DNA of 64,000 bases from Hydrogenophaga crassostreae (GCF_001761385.1 NZ_CP017476.1:1787501-1851500), one strand, 5' to 3'; counted from the first letter of the stretch, positions 17,559 to 27,224 are shown. Numbers and translations are program-made. The notes: a model not told the origin generated them from the letters alone.

Positions 17559-17613
17559 TCACCAGGCTGGTGTGCTGTTGGAGAGCACCCGGCAGGCGGG
17601 TGCAATCGGCAAC

Positions 17614-17642
17614 AAAAAGGCGCCATCTGGCGCCTTTTTTTT
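17614..17642. terminator. Bidirectional rho-independent terminator between scoB and the TolC-like gene
   Basis: GGCGCC and GGCGCC pair around an ATCT loop, flanked by AAAAA on the left and eight T on the right. It serves scoB on the plus strand and, because the flanking A run reads as T on the minus strand, also the TolC-like gene that ends at 17711. Confidence 0.88.
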
Positions 17643-17710
17643 GTTTGGCCCGGCGGGTGATTGGCCCAGTGTGATCGGGGCAGGTCAGGTGTCAGCGACG
17701 CTGATGCCGT

Positions 17711-19264
17711 TCAAAAGCCAATGCGCCCCGCAGCCAAGCTGAGCTGCGTCTGGGCGGTGAGCTTGTCCACCAGTGCCGCGACCTGTTGGCGGCGTGCATC
17801 GGCCAGCGCCGATTGGGCGGTGAGCAAATCCACCATCGAACCCACGCCCGCCTTGTAGCGACCCTGGGCCACTTCAAGGGTGCTTTTGGCTGCGATCAGC
17901 AGGCGCTCGCTGGCCTCGACGCTTTTGCCGCTGGTGATCACAGCGCGATGGGCTTGCCAGAGCAGGGTGTCGACATCGCGCTGAACCGTTTCGAGTTCGG
18001 CTTGCTTGGCGGTCGATTGAGCCACCACCCGGGCTTGTTGGGCGCTGGATTCGCGTTCATTGAACAGCGGGAAAGTGGCTGTGAGAGAGACTCCTGTGCT
18101 GGGCACGTTGCTCACGGTGGTTGTGGTGCCATTGTTGCCCCAGTTGCTGGAGTGGCCTGCGTTGGCCGAAAAAGCCAGGTTGCCCCGCCCCGATGCTTTG
18201 ACCGAGGCCAGCTGGGCATCGAGTGCTTCGATTTCGGCCCGTGTGGCACGCAATCTGGGGTGCTGCAAGCGCGCCTCTTCCCGCAAGGCAGTCAGGTCGG
18301 GCGGTGCACTTTGGGTGCGGCTCCAGGGCTCCCAGTTGGCCAGACGGATGGGTTGGGCGATGTCGGCGCCCAGGGCGAGCGCCAGCTTGCCGCGGGCGTT
18401 TTCCCAATCGCTTTCAGCGCGCACCTTGGCCAGCGTGGCCTGGGCCAGAGCGGTCTGGGCTTGCAGGCGATCGATTTGGGTGCCGACCTCGGCGTCGTAG
18501 CGGGCTTGTGCCGCCGCAGCGGTCAATGTGGCGGTGGCTTCGGCCTCGATGGCCGCGCTCATGGCTGCGTCGGCGACCACCGCCTCGCCATACAGCTGCA
18601 ACAGATCGCGCACCGAGTCGAGCAGGGTATTGCTCTGCGTGGCCAAAGCCGCCGCGAGCGTCTGGCGCGCCTGTTTGAGATCGGCATCCGAGCGCCCAAA
18701 GTCGAACAGCACCCAGCCGAGATTCAAGCTGGCGTCCACCGATCGGGTGTTGGTGGCGCCATCAATGAAATTGCGTGCGGCGCTGCCTCCGACGCTGGCG
18801 CTCCAGCTTGGCCGCTTGGCGGTCTCAGCGAGGGTCACCCCGGCGCTTTGCTCGGCCACGCTCGCCAGGGCCTGACGAAGGCTTGGGCTTTTGCACAGGC
18901 TCACTGCCAATGCCTCGCTCAGGCTGAGTTGATCCCAGGCGGGCGAGGCCACCTGGGCGCATGGCCCCTGACCAGGAATCCACTGCGGGGCCTGGCTGGC
19001 CCAGTGCACCATGGTGGTTGTGGCGCTGACCGGTTGAACGGGCGTGCGGCTGGCGAGGCTGGCCGATGAAGCCAGCACCACGGGCGCCGCCCTGGGTGGT
19101 GTGGCTTCGGCGCCGGCCCGGGCATGCCACATGGGTACCAGAGTCAGTGAGCGGCTGAGTTGGAGGTGAAGCCCCGTTTCGAGGCCATGTGCCCAACCCA
19201 TGTGAAGCAGTGCCAGCCCCGCGAGCGTGGGGCGCAGGACCGCGCGCAGGTGCATTTGGCTCAT
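17711..19264 (-). CDS. TolC-family outer membrane efflux protein of a type I secretion system
   Basis: A 517-residue protein with a TolC/OEP fold: long helical segments with repeated heptads, DLTALREEARLQHPRLRATR and ALAEIEAL-like segments, and VSATSGRQL-type strands. The N-terminal 80 residues are long and proline/alanine rich beyond the signal peptide, which is unusual for this family. Its ATG overlaps the ABC gene stop by four bases (ATGA), so the three secretion genes are one transcription unit in the order HlyD, ABC, TolC. It would form the outer-membrane channel. Confidence 0.88.
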   Translation of the reverse strand: MSQMHLRAVLRPTLAGLALLHMGWAHGLETGLHLQLSRSLTLVPMWHARAGAEATPPRAAPVVLASSASLASRTPVQPVSATTTMVHWASQAPQWIPGQGPCAQVASPAWDQLSLSEALAVSLCKSPSLRQALASVAEQSAGVTLAETAKRPSWSASVGGSAARNFIDGATNTRSVDASLNLGWVLFDFGRSDADLKQARQTLAAALATQSNTLLDSVRDLLQLYGEAVVADAAMSAAIEAEATATLTAAAAQARYDAEVGTQIDRLQAQTALAQATLAKVRAESDWENARGKLALALGADIAQPIRLANWEPWSRTQSAPPDLTALREEARLQHPRLRATRAEIEALDAQLASVKASGRGNLAFSANAGHSSNWGNNGTTTTVSNVPSTGVSLTATFPLFNERESSAQQARVVAQSTAKQAELETVQRDVDTLLWQAHRAVITSGKSVEASERLLIAAKSTLEVAQGRYKAGVGSMVDLLTAQSALADARRQQVAALVDKLTAQTQLSLAAGRIGF

Positions 19265-21450
19265 CGTTGCGTCAGCGCAGGCAAACCCAGGCTTTCAAAA
19301 TAATCTGATGGCTCGCCATCGAACTGAACCCGCCCTTGGTTCAAAACCACCACACGCTGTGCCGAGCGAATGGTTTCCGGACGGTGGGCCACGACGATTC
19401 GGGTGATGTTCAGGGAAGCAATCGCAGCGTTGACCTTGGCCTCGGACTCCACATCCAGATGGCTGGTGGCTTCGTCGAGCACCAGAACGTGTGGGCGCTT
19501 GTAGAGGGCCCGGGCCAGCAGCAATCGCTGCTTCTGACCACCCGAAAGCACTGTGCCCATGTCGCCCACCAGCGTCTGGTAGGCCATCGGCATGAGTTCG
19601 ATGTCGTCGTGAAGTGCCGCCATGCGCGCGCAGGTGGTCATCCATTCGAAGTCGGGGCGCTCGTCAAAGAAACCGATGTTGTCGCTGATGGAGCCCGCAA
19701 ACAGTGTGTCGTCTTGCATCACGGTGGCCACGCCTTGGCGCCAGCGGTTGATGCCGATCTGGGCCAGTGGCAAGTCATCGGCCTTGATGCTTCCCTCGAT
19801 GGGGGCGTAGGTCCCCAGAAGCAGGTTGATCAGGGTGGTCTTGCCGCAGCCCGACCGGCCGGTGATCGCCAAGACCTGCCCGGGCGGAATGCTCAGGTTC
19901 AGTCCGTCGAGCACCCAGGGCCCTTGATCGCTGTAGCGGTAGCGCACGGCTTCAAACGCGATGGTGGGGCTTTCTTGATGGGTCAATGCCAGGCCTGATC
20001 CGCGGGCAATGAGATCGTTGGCGCCCAGGCGTTCGGTTTGATCGCTTGCCGGGGTGAGAACCAGATCCGCCAGGCGCTCGGCGTGCAGCCGCAGCATTTT
20101 CAGATCGATGGCCTTGTCAATCAAGGCGATCACCCGCTGCTCGAATTGACCGCGGTAGGCCATGAAAGCGGTCAACATACCCACGGTCAGTTCGGTTGCA
20201 ATGATCTGCTGGGCACCCAGCCAGACGATGAGCAAGGCCATGCCACCACTGAGAAGTCCGCGCACCACGCCGTAAATGATCTGCAGTTTCTGGACCTTGA
20301 GCCGGGCGTTGGTGGCGCTCACCATCAGGGTTTGCCAGGCGCCCTGGCGCTGGTTCTGCCGGCCAAACAACTGGATCGCCCGCATGCCGCGAATCGACTC
20401 CAGAAAGTGGCTCGATTGCGAGGCGTCGCGCACCAGGGTTTCCTCAAAGGCAGCGTACAGGGGGCGGTACCACACGAGTCGCATCAAGAGGTACAGCAGC
20501 ACGGCAATCACGGCCACCCAGGCCAGTGGGGGGCTGTAAACAAACATCAGCACCAGCGTGAGAATCACCAGCAGACCATCAAACAGGGCTTCGACAAACG
20601 CCGAGGTGAGCGTGCTCTGGATTTCATCCACCGATCCGGCGCGCGAGACGATGTCTCCCAGGTGGCGGTTCTGAAAATACGACAGCGGCAAGCGGGTCAT
20701 GTGTGCAAACACATTGGATTTCCATTGCAGGCCGATGGAGGTGTTGATCACCATCAGCAACCATGACCGGATCAGATTGGTGGCCTGTTGCACGATCATC
20801 AGCAGGCCAAAGCCCAGCGCCAGCGTGGTGAGCAGCTGGGTGTCGCGCGAGACGACCACATCGTCCAGCACCCATTGCATGAACAAGGGTGAGGCCAGGC
20901 CAAAGATTTCCAGAGCGAGAGAGAGCATCAGCACCTGACCCAGCGTGGTCCAGAAACCGCTGACCTGTCCGATGAGTTGCGAGAGCTTGACGCGTGTTTT
21001 TTCCTCGCGCCTGGCAAAACCGGGGTTGGGCCAGAGTTCGAGTGCCACGCCTGTGAAGTGTCTCGATACCTCTGCGAACGTCAAACGGCGCTCGCCAAAG
21101 GCCGGGTCGTGCACCACCACCTGGTCGCGGCTGACCGACTTGAGCACCACAAAATGGTTCAGATCCCAGTGCAGGATGGCCGGCAAACGAAGTTGTGCCA
21201 GTTCATTGAGTTCCAGTCGCAGGCCACGGGTGCCCAGTTGTTCCTTCTGGGCAATGTCGGTCAGTGTGGCCAGCGTGACGCCGGTCATGGCAACGGTGTG
21301 GCGGGAACGCAGTGCAGCCAGATCGGTGGCCACGCCATGGTGGTTCAGCACCATGGCCAGGCAGGCGAGACCACATTCCGCAGCCTCGGTCTGCAAAATC
21401 ACGGGCAGGGTTTGACCCAGCCCAAAAGAGAGGCGATCGGTCCAAGTCAC
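19261..21450 (-). CDS. C39-peptidase-containing ABC exporter
   Basis: A 729-residue inner-membrane ABC transporter starting at GTG 21450 with GGAGAA upstream. The N-terminal 130 residues are an intact C39 peptidase: Cys26 in TEAAECGLAC, His99 in HWDLNHFVVL and Asp115 in VHDPAFG. A six-helix membrane domain spans about 160-440 and the nucleotide-binding domain 480-720, with Walker A GRSGCGKTT, signature LSGGQKQ and Walker B LVLDEATSHLD. It should cleave and export double-glycine leader substrates such as bacteriocins. No candidate substrate gene was seen in the surrounding 5 kb. Confidence 0.95.
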   Translation of the reverse strand: MTWTDRLSFGLGQTLPVILQTEAAECGLACLAMVLNHHGVATDLAALRSRHTVAMTGVTLATLTDIAQKEQLGTRGLRLELNELAQLRLPAILHWDLNHFVVLKSVSRDQVVVHDPAFGERRLTFAEVSRHFTGVALELWPNPGFARREEKTRVKLSQLIGQVSGFWTTLGQVLMLSLALEIFGLASPLFMQWVLDDVVVSRDTQLLTTLALGFGLLMIVQQATNLIRSWLLMVINTSIGLQWKSNVFAHMTRLPLSYFQNRHLGDIVSRAGSVDEIQSTLTSAFVEALFDGLLVILTLVLMFVYSPPLAWVAVIAVLLYLLMRLVWYRPLYAAFEETLVRDASQSSHFLESIRGMRAIQLFGRQNQRQGAWQTLMVSATNARLKVQKLQIIYGVVRGLLSGGMALLIVWLGAQQIIATELTVGMLTAFMAYRGQFEQRVIALIDKAIDLKMLRLHAERLADLVLTPASDQTERLGANDLIARGSGLALTHQESPTIAFEAVRYRYSDQGPWVLDGLNLSIPPGQVLAITGRSGCGKTTLINLLLGTYAPIEGSIKADDLPLAQIGINRWRQGVATVMQDDTLFAGSISDNIGFFDERPDFEWMTTCARMAALHDDIELMPMAYQTLVGDMGTVLSGGQKQRLLLARALYKRPHVLVLDEATSHLDVESEAKVNAAIASLNITRIVVAHRPETIRSAQRVVVLNQGRVQFDGEPSDYFESLGLPALTQR

Positions 21451-21475
21451 AAGATTCTCCGGGCGCGATTGATCG

Positions 21476-22777
21476 TCATGAGGCGAGGCGTTTGGTCACG
21501 CTGTAGAGCGGCTCCAACACCCATTCGTACAGTTTTCGGCGCTCCTGAAGGATGTCGGCTTCCAGTTGCATGCCGGCTTGCAAGGCACGGGTCTGTCCGT
21601 TGGCTTCAATGGTGGTGTCATCCAGCTTCACCTGGATGGAAAAAACCGGTTCACCCGTTCCGCTGGCGCCTTGGGGCGTCAGGCCACCAAGGGACAAGCT
21701 GGCGAGTTCCGAAGGAGAAACCGTGGATGTTGATACGGTTGTGACCACGCCAGGGTGTTGACCAAACTTTTGGTATGGAAAGGGTTGGTAGCGCAACATC
21801 ACGGGGTCGCCCGTTTGAACGAAGCCGATGCTGCTGCTTGGGGCGTACAGGCGAGCCTGCAATTCGCTCCCGGCGGGTACCAGGGTCAGCAAGGCTTGGC
21901 TGCTGTCAATGGTCTGCCCGACCTCGGCGCTGACCAGGGTGGCCTGGCCATCTTGTGGCGCGGTGATGACCACACGCCTGCGGCTTTCAACTTCTGTGAG
22001 TTGCTGATCGGTGTTGGAGATTTCGCGCTCCAGCTGCGCCACCTGGTTGTCGTAACGCAACTGGCTGCCGTCGATCTCCTGCTGGAGCTGTTGCAGTTCG
22101 CGCTGTGCGGTCAATGCATCGCGCTGCAAGGCCTGCAAGCGCGAACGGGCTTCGGACAGATCGATTTCTTTCTGTCGCAATTCATCCCGGGCGATGTAGT
22201 CTTGATCGGCCAAGGTTTGATAGCGTTTGCGGGCGTCTTCGGCGTATTGAATGCGCGTTTTCTGCTGGTCGATCTGGGCGGCAATGGCGCGCGCCTCAGC
22301 CTTCAGCGTGTCACCCCGTCGACGCAACCCGGCCGTCTCTTCAGCTTGCATCAGCCGCGACCGGCCCACCTCCAGCTCCAGCGAAGCGCGCCGTTCCGAT
22401 GTCTGCCGGGCGATATCGGCCTGCAGGTTTTGGGCGCCGTCACCTGGGCGATCGCTGTTGAGCACGTACAGCAGTTGCCCCTTCTTCACGGTCTGCCCGT
22501 TGGTTATGTGTTTTTCCAGCACCACACCCGTCTGGGGGGTGTGCACCCGGATCAAACCACCGGCCGGCATCAAAAGGCCGCTCACCGTGACACGGCGCGT
22601 ATAGCTTCCCAAAAACAGAAAAGCCACCAGAGCCAAAGCCATGAACGCAGCGCCAAAACTCATCCACAGGGTGGAGATGCGCGGCGTCAAAATAATCTGG
22701 CCCAACAACTGGGTTCGCTGGCTTTCGATGGCCTCTGTGCGAAACAGGCGCTCAGATGGGCGGTTTTGGGCTGACAT
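21476..22777 (-). CDS. HlyD-family periplasmic adaptor of the type I secretion system
   Basis: A 433-residue membrane-fusion protein with one N-terminal membrane segment (about 35-57, FMALALVAFLFLGS) and the lipoyl-like GGLIRVHTPQTGVVLEKHI. A long coiled coil covers about 105-265 with repeated Arg/Glu/Gln. The C-terminal beta-barrel region is ELQARLYAPSSSIGFVQTGD. It bridges the C39 ABC exporter to the TolC-like channel. It is the first gene of the minus-strand operon; the ABC start is 25 bases after its stop. Confidence 0.93.
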   Translation of the reverse strand: MSAQNRPSERLFRTEAIESQRTQLLGQIILTPRISTLWMSFGAAFMALALVAFLFLGSYTRRVTVSGLLMPAGGLIRVHTPQTGVVLEKHITNGQTVKKGQLLYVLNSDRPGDGAQNLQADIARQTSERRASLELEVGRSRLMQAEETAGLRRRGDTLKAEARAIAAQIDQQKTRIQYAEDARKRYQTLADQDYIARDELRQKEIDLSEARSRLQALQRDALTAQRELQQLQQEIDGSQLRYDNQVAQLEREISNTDQQLTEVESRRRVVITAPQDGQATLVSAEVGQTIDSSQALLTLVPAGSELQARLYAPSSSIGFVQTGDPVMLRYQPFPYQKFGQHPGVVTTVSTSTVSPSELASLSLGGLTPQGASGTGEPVFSIQVKLDDTTIEANGQTRALQAGMQLEADILQERRKLYEWVLEPLYSVTKRLAS

Positions 22778-22955
22778 GGGCGGGCGGATGCGGGTTTATG
22801 TAACAGGTCGATACAAAGTGATCAACCGAAAGTGTACGGGCATTGCCGGCTGAGGGTCCCAGAAGGGAGGGGCCAGGGGACGCTTTGAGCGGACCAAAGT
22901 CGCACATTTCCGAGGCTGTGCCTGTTTGGACAGTGGGTCTGTACCGGCACGGCCG

Positions 22956-22980
22956 AAAAAAATGGCCCGTCGAGGGCCAT
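22956..22980 (-). terminator. Rho-independent terminator of tRNA-Gly
   Basis: On the minus strand, ATGGCCC and GGGCCAT pair around a TCGAC loop and are followed by a run of T. It lies 14 bases after the CCA end of the tRNA. It also separates the tRNA from the HlyD gene. Confidence 0.85.
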
Positions 22981-22994
22981 TGCTTGGAGATGCT

Positions 22995-23068
22995 TGGAGC
23001 GGGTGAAGGGAATCGAACCCTCGTCAGTTGCTTGGGAAGCAACAGCTCTGCCATTGAGCTACACCCGC
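22995..23068 (-). tRNA. glyU: tRNA-Gly (anticodon CCC)
   Basis: The minus strand folds as a complete cloverleaf: acceptor GCGGGTG/CACCCGC, D-arm around AGCTCAATGGCAGAGCT, anticodon stem GTTGC/GCAAC with loop TTCCCAA giving anticodon CCC, and T-arm GGTTCGATTCC. The CCA end is encoded in the genome. It reads GGG codons. It is isolated, with its own terminator downstream. Confidence 0.96.
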
Positions 23069-23436
23069 GATAGAGAGAGTTTAAGCGATCGGCCGCAAGG
23101 TTTTTTTGACTGCGCTCAGTCCACCGCCCTGTGGCTTCAGTTGGTCAAAACCTCGGGCAAGTTCGACAGCGCCCAGTCTGCTGCCTCAAGGTCACGGCGC
23201 AATCGGCGCGCGTTGTCGACTGCGCCCGGGCCCTTATGAGCTGTCGAGCGGGACCGTTCTTCAGTCCGAACTGTAGCGGCTGAATGCAGAGGCGCAACCA
23301 TCAAGGCAATTTCTGCGGACCCGACGTACCTGGCTGGCGATCGGCGAGAGGTTGGGTGTTGTGGCGCGGATGGCCTCCCAATAAGGCCGGCATGGCCGCC
23401 GGACGGATGCCCGGCGCCTTGCTCTAGGGAGGTGGC
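23069..23436 (-). other. 368-base gap with a possible 54-codon minus-strand reading frame
   Basis: The gap between tRNA-Gly and the DsrE-family gene has no recognisable gene. One short minus-strand frame (23301-23137, 54 codons from ATG) ends in a hydrophilic NARRLRRDLEAADWALSNLP segment that reads like a coding C-terminus, but there is no ribosome-binding site and no known family. It may be a remnant. A GACTG/CAGTC dyad near 23108-23121 is not followed by a T run in either direction. Confidence 0.25.
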
Positions 23437-23889
23437 TCAAGGGCGGACGTAGCTCCAACCCGCTGTTTGCAGCTTCATGAGTTCCACCACACCGGCTGGC
23501 ACGTAACTGACACTGGCTTGCATATCGGCTTTGGTGAGCTTGAGGACCTCCATGGTGTTTTGGCATGCGACTACCTTGACGCCGGCCTTTACGGCCTCAG
23601 CGACGCGGTTGCTGGTCACGCTGTCGGCCTTGAGCATGTGGATCCCGGGGCCATAGACGACGATTTCGATATCAACCTTGTCGGCACCCAACTCGGACTG
23701 GGCATTCCGGGCGTTGTTCAGCGTCAGGTTCCATTTGCCTGGATCGTTGTCGCTGACCTGGAGCACCAGGGCGGGTCGCGGGCTGTGGTGGCGGGCGTGT
23801 TGTCCGTCCGGGCCGTGCATGGCGCAACCTGCAAATGCCGTGATGAAGATGGCCAGCAGGCTGGAGCGCAATAAGTGGGCTGTGTTCAT
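23437..23889 (-). CDS. DsrE/DsrF-like lipoprotein
   Basis: A 150-residue protein with an N-terminal lipoprotein signal (AIFITAFAGC, Cys at about residue 22) and a DsrE-like domain from about residue 40. Key motif segments are DKVDIEIVVYGPGIHMLKAD and VKVVACQNTMEVLKL, where the Cys at the end of a strand is the position typical of DsrE/TusD proteins. Periplasmic members of this group have been linked to sulfur handling; the actual role is unknown. It follows betA with 114 bases between, but there is no sign of a joint operon. Confidence 0.83.
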   Translation of the reverse strand: MNTAHLLRSSLLAIFITAFAGCAMHGPDGQHARHHSPRPALVLQVSDNDPGKWNLTLNNARNAQSELGADKVDIEIVVYGPGIHMLKADSVTSNRVAEAVKAGVKVVACQNTMEVLKLTKADMQASVSYVPAGVVELMKLQTAGWSYVRP

Positions 23890-24018
23890 GGTGTTTCCTA
23901 GGATGGACAGGGTGGACCGCGTTTTCTGTATCAGTGCATCTTTAAATCGATGTCTGCTTATATTTTGGACTTGTCGGTCAACACCGTGTAGCGGTGTTTC
24001 CCCTGATGCCGGGCGTTC

Positions 24019-25704
24019 TCAGGTTGTCCGCTGAATGGTGCGTCTGGCGGGCGTGTCGCCAGCGACAAAGTAGGGCGCGGTCGAGCGCGCCAGTGGCGTG
24101 CGGCCACGTATTTTGTCGGCGATCTTTTCCGCCATCATGGTCGTTGGCGCATTGAGGTTGCCGGTGGTGATCTCCGGCATGATGGACGCGTCCACGACCC
24201 GCAAGCCTTCCATGCCGTGCACCCGGCCTTCGCTGTCGACCACCGCCATCTCGCCCATGCCCATGGCGTTGGTGCCGCAGGGATGGTAGGCGGTTTCGGC
24301 GTGCTGGCGCACGTAAGCGTCAAGCTCTGCATCGCTTTGCGCAGGTTCTCCCGGCGTGATTTCTCGGCCCGCGTAGGGCTTGAGCGCAGGCTGGCGCATG
24401 ATTTCGCGCGTGATGCGGATGCCGGCGCGGAATTCCGCCCAATCCTGCTCGGTGGACATGTAGTTGAACAGGATGCTGGGGTGCTGGTGCGGGTCTTTGG
24501 AGCGCAGGTGCACGCGGCCGCGGCTGGGCGAGCGCATGGAGCCCATGTGGGCCTGGAAGCCGTGGATCTTGATCGGGTTGCTGCCGTTGTAGTTGATGGC
24601 CACGGGCAGGAAGTGGTACTGGATGTTGGGCCAGTCGAACGCGTCCGAGGTGCGGATGAACCCGCCCGCCTCAAAGTGGTTGGTGGCACCGATGCCGCGG
24701 TTGAGGAACAGCCACTCTGCGCCGATGGCGGGCTGGTTCCACCATTTCAGCGCACCCACCATCGACACGGGCTGCAGGCATTCGTATTGCTGGTAGATCT
24801 CGAGGTGGTCTTGCAGGTTGGCACCCACACCGGGCAGGTCGTGCACCACCGGAATGTCCAGCGACTTCAGCAGGGGCGACGGACCGACGCCCGAGCGCTG
24901 CAGGATCTGGGGCGACGCAATGGCGCCCGAGCACAACAGCACTTCGCGTTTGGCGTGGGCGGTCACGGTCTGATCCTTGAGCAGGTAGGCCACGCCGATG
25001 GCGCGCTTGCCTGAGAACAGGATGCGGTCGGTCAGCGCGTGGGTGACGATGGTGAGGTTGGGGCGCTTTCGGGCCTGGTCCAGGTAGCCACGGGCCGTAC
25101 TGGCGCGGCGGCCTTTGGGGGTGGTGGTGCGGTCCATGGGGCCGAAGCCCTCTTGCTGATAACCATTCAAGTCATCGGTGCGCGGATAGCCGGCTTCGAC
25201 GCCGGCATTGACCATGGCCTCGAACAGCGGGCTGTGGTCGGGCTTGGGCGTGGTCACGCTCAGGGGGCCGCTGTCGCCGTGGTAATCGTTGGCCCCGATG
25301 TCGCGGGTCTCGGCCTTGCGGAAGTAGGGCAGGCAGTCGAGGTAGGTCCAGTCTTCCAGGCCCTCGCGTTGGGCCCAGCCGTCGTAGTCCATGGCGTTGC
25401 CGCGGATGTAGCACATGCCGTTGATCAGCGACGAGCCACCCAGGCCCTTGCCGCGCCCGCACTCCATGCGGCGGTTGTCCATGTGGGGCTCGGGCTCGGT
25501 TTCGTAGGCCCAGTTGTAGCGGCGGCCTTGCAGCGGGAAGGCGAGGGCAGCGGGCATCTGGGTGCGGAAGTCGAGACGGTAGTCGGGACCGCCGGCTTCC
25601 AGCAGCAGGACGCTGACGTCGGCGTCTTCGGTCAGGCGCGTGGCGAGCACGTTGCCCGCCGAACCGGCGCCGACGATGATGTAGTCAAATTCTTGGTTGG
25701 CCAT
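24019..25704 (-). CDS. betA: Choline dehydrogenase (GMC oxidoreductase)
   Basis: A 561-residue FAD enzyme that oxidises choline to betaine aldehyde (and on to glycine betaine). The FAD dinucleotide fold IIVGAGSAGNVLATRL is at residues 9-24, GMC signature 1 is CGRGKGLGGSSLING near residue 84, and the active site has His474 in AYHPCGTNAMG and Asn518 in GNLNAP. Length and motifs are typical. It is membrane-associated in related bacteria. It is the last gene of the choXWV-betB-betA order, 24 bases after betB. Confidence 0.95.
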   Translation of the reverse strand: MANQEFDYIIVGAGSAGNVLATRLTEDADVSVLLLEAGGPDYRLDFRTQMPAALAFPLQGRRYNWAYETEPEPHMDNRRMECGRGKGLGGSSLINGMCYIRGNAMDYDGWAQREGLEDWTYLDCLPYFRKAETRDIGANDYHGDSGPLSVTTPKPDHSPLFEAMVNAGVEAGYPRTDDLNGYQQEGFGPMDRTTTPKGRRASTARGYLDQARKRPNLTIVTHALTDRILFSGKRAIGVAYLLKDQTVTAHAKREVLLCSGAIASPQILQRSGVGPSPLLKSLDIPVVHDLPGVGANLQDHLEIYQQYECLQPVSMVGALKWWNQPAIGAEWLFLNRGIGATNHFEAGGFIRTSDAFDWPNIQYHFLPVAINYNGSNPIKIHGFQAHMGSMRSPSRGRVHLRSKDPHQHPSILFNYMSTEQDWAEFRAGIRITREIMRQPALKPYAGREITPGEPAQSDAELDAYVRQHAETAYHPCGTNAMGMGEMAVVDSEGRVHGMEGLRVVDASIMPEITTGNLNAPTTMMAEKIADKIRGRTPLARSTAPYFVAGDTPARRTIQRTT

Positions 25705-25728
25705 GGGGGATGGGTTCTCCTTGCGGGA

Positions 25729-27198
25729 TCAGAACACCGACGCGTAGGCGCCGAGTTCGACCTGGATGGACTTGTTGCGGGTGTAGGCCTTGAGGGTTTC
25801 AATGCCGTTCTCGCGGCCCACGCCGGATTGTTTGTAGCCGCCCACCGGCATTTCGGCCGCGGACTCACCCCAGGTGTTGATCCAGCAAATGCCGGCTTGC
25901 AACTGGTGAATCACGCGGTGCGCGGTGTTGAGGTCTTGGGTGACCAGGCCCGCGGCCAGACCGAAGCTGGTGTTGTTGGCGCGCTGCACCACTTCGGCTT
26001 CGTCGGCAAAGCCGAAGATGGCCATGACCGGACCAAAGATTTCATCTTGCGCGATCTTCATGGTGTCTGTGCAGTTGGTGAACACCGTGGCCTGCACGTA
26101 GGCGCCCTGGGCCAATGTGCCCTCGGTGACCCGTTCGCCGCCCACCAGCAACGTGGCGCCTTCGGCTTTGCCCGACGCGATGTAGCCCAACACCTTCTCC
26201 ATGTGTGCGGTGCTCACCAGCGGACCGAAGTTGGTGGTCTCATCTTGTGGGTCGCCCAAACGGATGCGCTTCACGCGTTCAACCACTTTGGCCTCGAATG
26301 CGGCCTTGACCGATTGGTGCACGAACACGCGGGTGCCGTTGGTGCAGACCTGACCCGAGCTGTAGAAGTTGGCCATCATGGCGATGTCGGCGGCGCGGTC
26401 GAGATCGGCGTCGGCGAACACGAGGAGGGGCGACTTGCCGCCCAGCTCCATGGTCACATCCTTGAGCGTTGAGCCCGAAGCGCTGGCCATGACCTTTTTG
26501 CCCGTCACGGTGCCGCCGGTGAACGAAATCTTTTCGATACCCGGGTGCTCGGTGAGCCAGGTGCCCACCGCTGCGCCGCCATTGACCACGTTGAACACAC
26601 CATCGGGCAAACCGGCCTCGGTGTAAATCTCTGCCAGTTTCAAGGTGGTCAACGGTGTGACCTCGCTCGCCTTGAAAATCATGGCATTGCCGGCGGCCAA
26701 TGCGGGTGCGGACTTCCACAGCGCAATCTGGATGGGGTAGTTCCACGCGCCGATGCCGGCGACCACGCCGATGGGTTCGCGGCGCGTGTACACAAACGCG
26801 CTGTCGCGCAAAGGCACTTGCATGCCTTCGATGGCGGTGGCCAGACCGGCGTAGTACTCCAGCACGTCGGCGCCGGTGACGATGTCAACGTACACCGTTT
26901 CGGACAGCGGCTTGCCGGTGTCCAGCGTTTCGAGTTGGGCGAGTTCGTCGTTGCGCTCGCGCAGGATGTCGACCGCTTTGCGCAAGATGCGCGAACGCTG
27001 CATCGCGGTGTAGCCGGCCCAGATACGTTGACCCGCTTGGGCGCTGGTCACAGCGGCGTCCACGTCTTGTTTGGATGCGCTTTGCACCGTGGCGAGCACT
27101 TCGCCATTGGCCGGGTTGATGGTGTCGAAGGTGTCACCGCTGGTGGCGTCCACGCGGGCGCCGCCGATATAGAGCTGTTGCAGGGGAATGGCAGGCAT
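25729..27198 (-). CDS. betB: Betaine aldehyde dehydrogenase
   Basis: A 489-residue NAD(P)-dependent aldehyde dehydrogenase oxidising betaine aldehyde to glycine betaine. The catalytic residues are Asn153 (AWNYP), Glu251 (MELGGKSPLL) and Cys285 (SSGQVCTNGTR); the FTGGTVTGKKVM cofactor loop is near residue 227. The GTRVFV context with VCTNGTR is typical of BetB. It has an AGGAGGC ribosome-binding site just upstream of ATG 27198. A hairpin with a T run (27225-27256) lies between choV and betB, so betBA may be partly uncoupled from the transporter. Confidence 0.95.
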   Translation of the reverse strand: MPAIPLQQLYIGGARVDATSGDTFDTINPANGEVLATVQSASKQDVDAAVTSAQAGQRIWAGYTAMQRSRILRKAVDILRERNDELAQLETLDTGKPLSETVYVDIVTGADVLEYYAGLATAIEGMQVPLRDSAFVYTRREPIGVVAGIGAWNYPIQIALWKSAPALAAGNAMIFKASEVTPLTTLKLAEIYTEAGLPDGVFNVVNGGAAVGTWLTEHPGIEKISFTGGTVTGKKVMASASGSTLKDVTMELGGKSPLLVFADADLDRAADIAMMANFYSSGQVCTNGTRVFVHQSVKAAFEAKVVERVKRIRLGDPQDETTNFGPLVSTAHMEKVLGYIASGKAEGATLLVGGERVTEGTLAQGAYVQATVFTNCTDTMKIAQDEIFGPVMAIFGFADEAEVVQRANNTSFGLAAGLVTQDLNTAHRVIHQLQAGICWINTWGESAAEMPVGGYKQSGVGRENGIETLKAYTRNKSIQVELGAYASVF

Positions 27199-27224
27199 GA
27201 AGGCCTCCTAAATCAAGTTGCTTC

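Noticed and set aside
22752..23054. A 100-codon minus-strand frame over the tRNA region
   Set aside because: Most of it is the translated tRNA-Gly and its terminator, a common false gene.
23100..23125. Stem near 23108-23121 as a terminator
   Set aside because: The T run lies before the stem on the plus strand and reads as A after the stem on the minus strand, so it does not fit a terminator in either direction.
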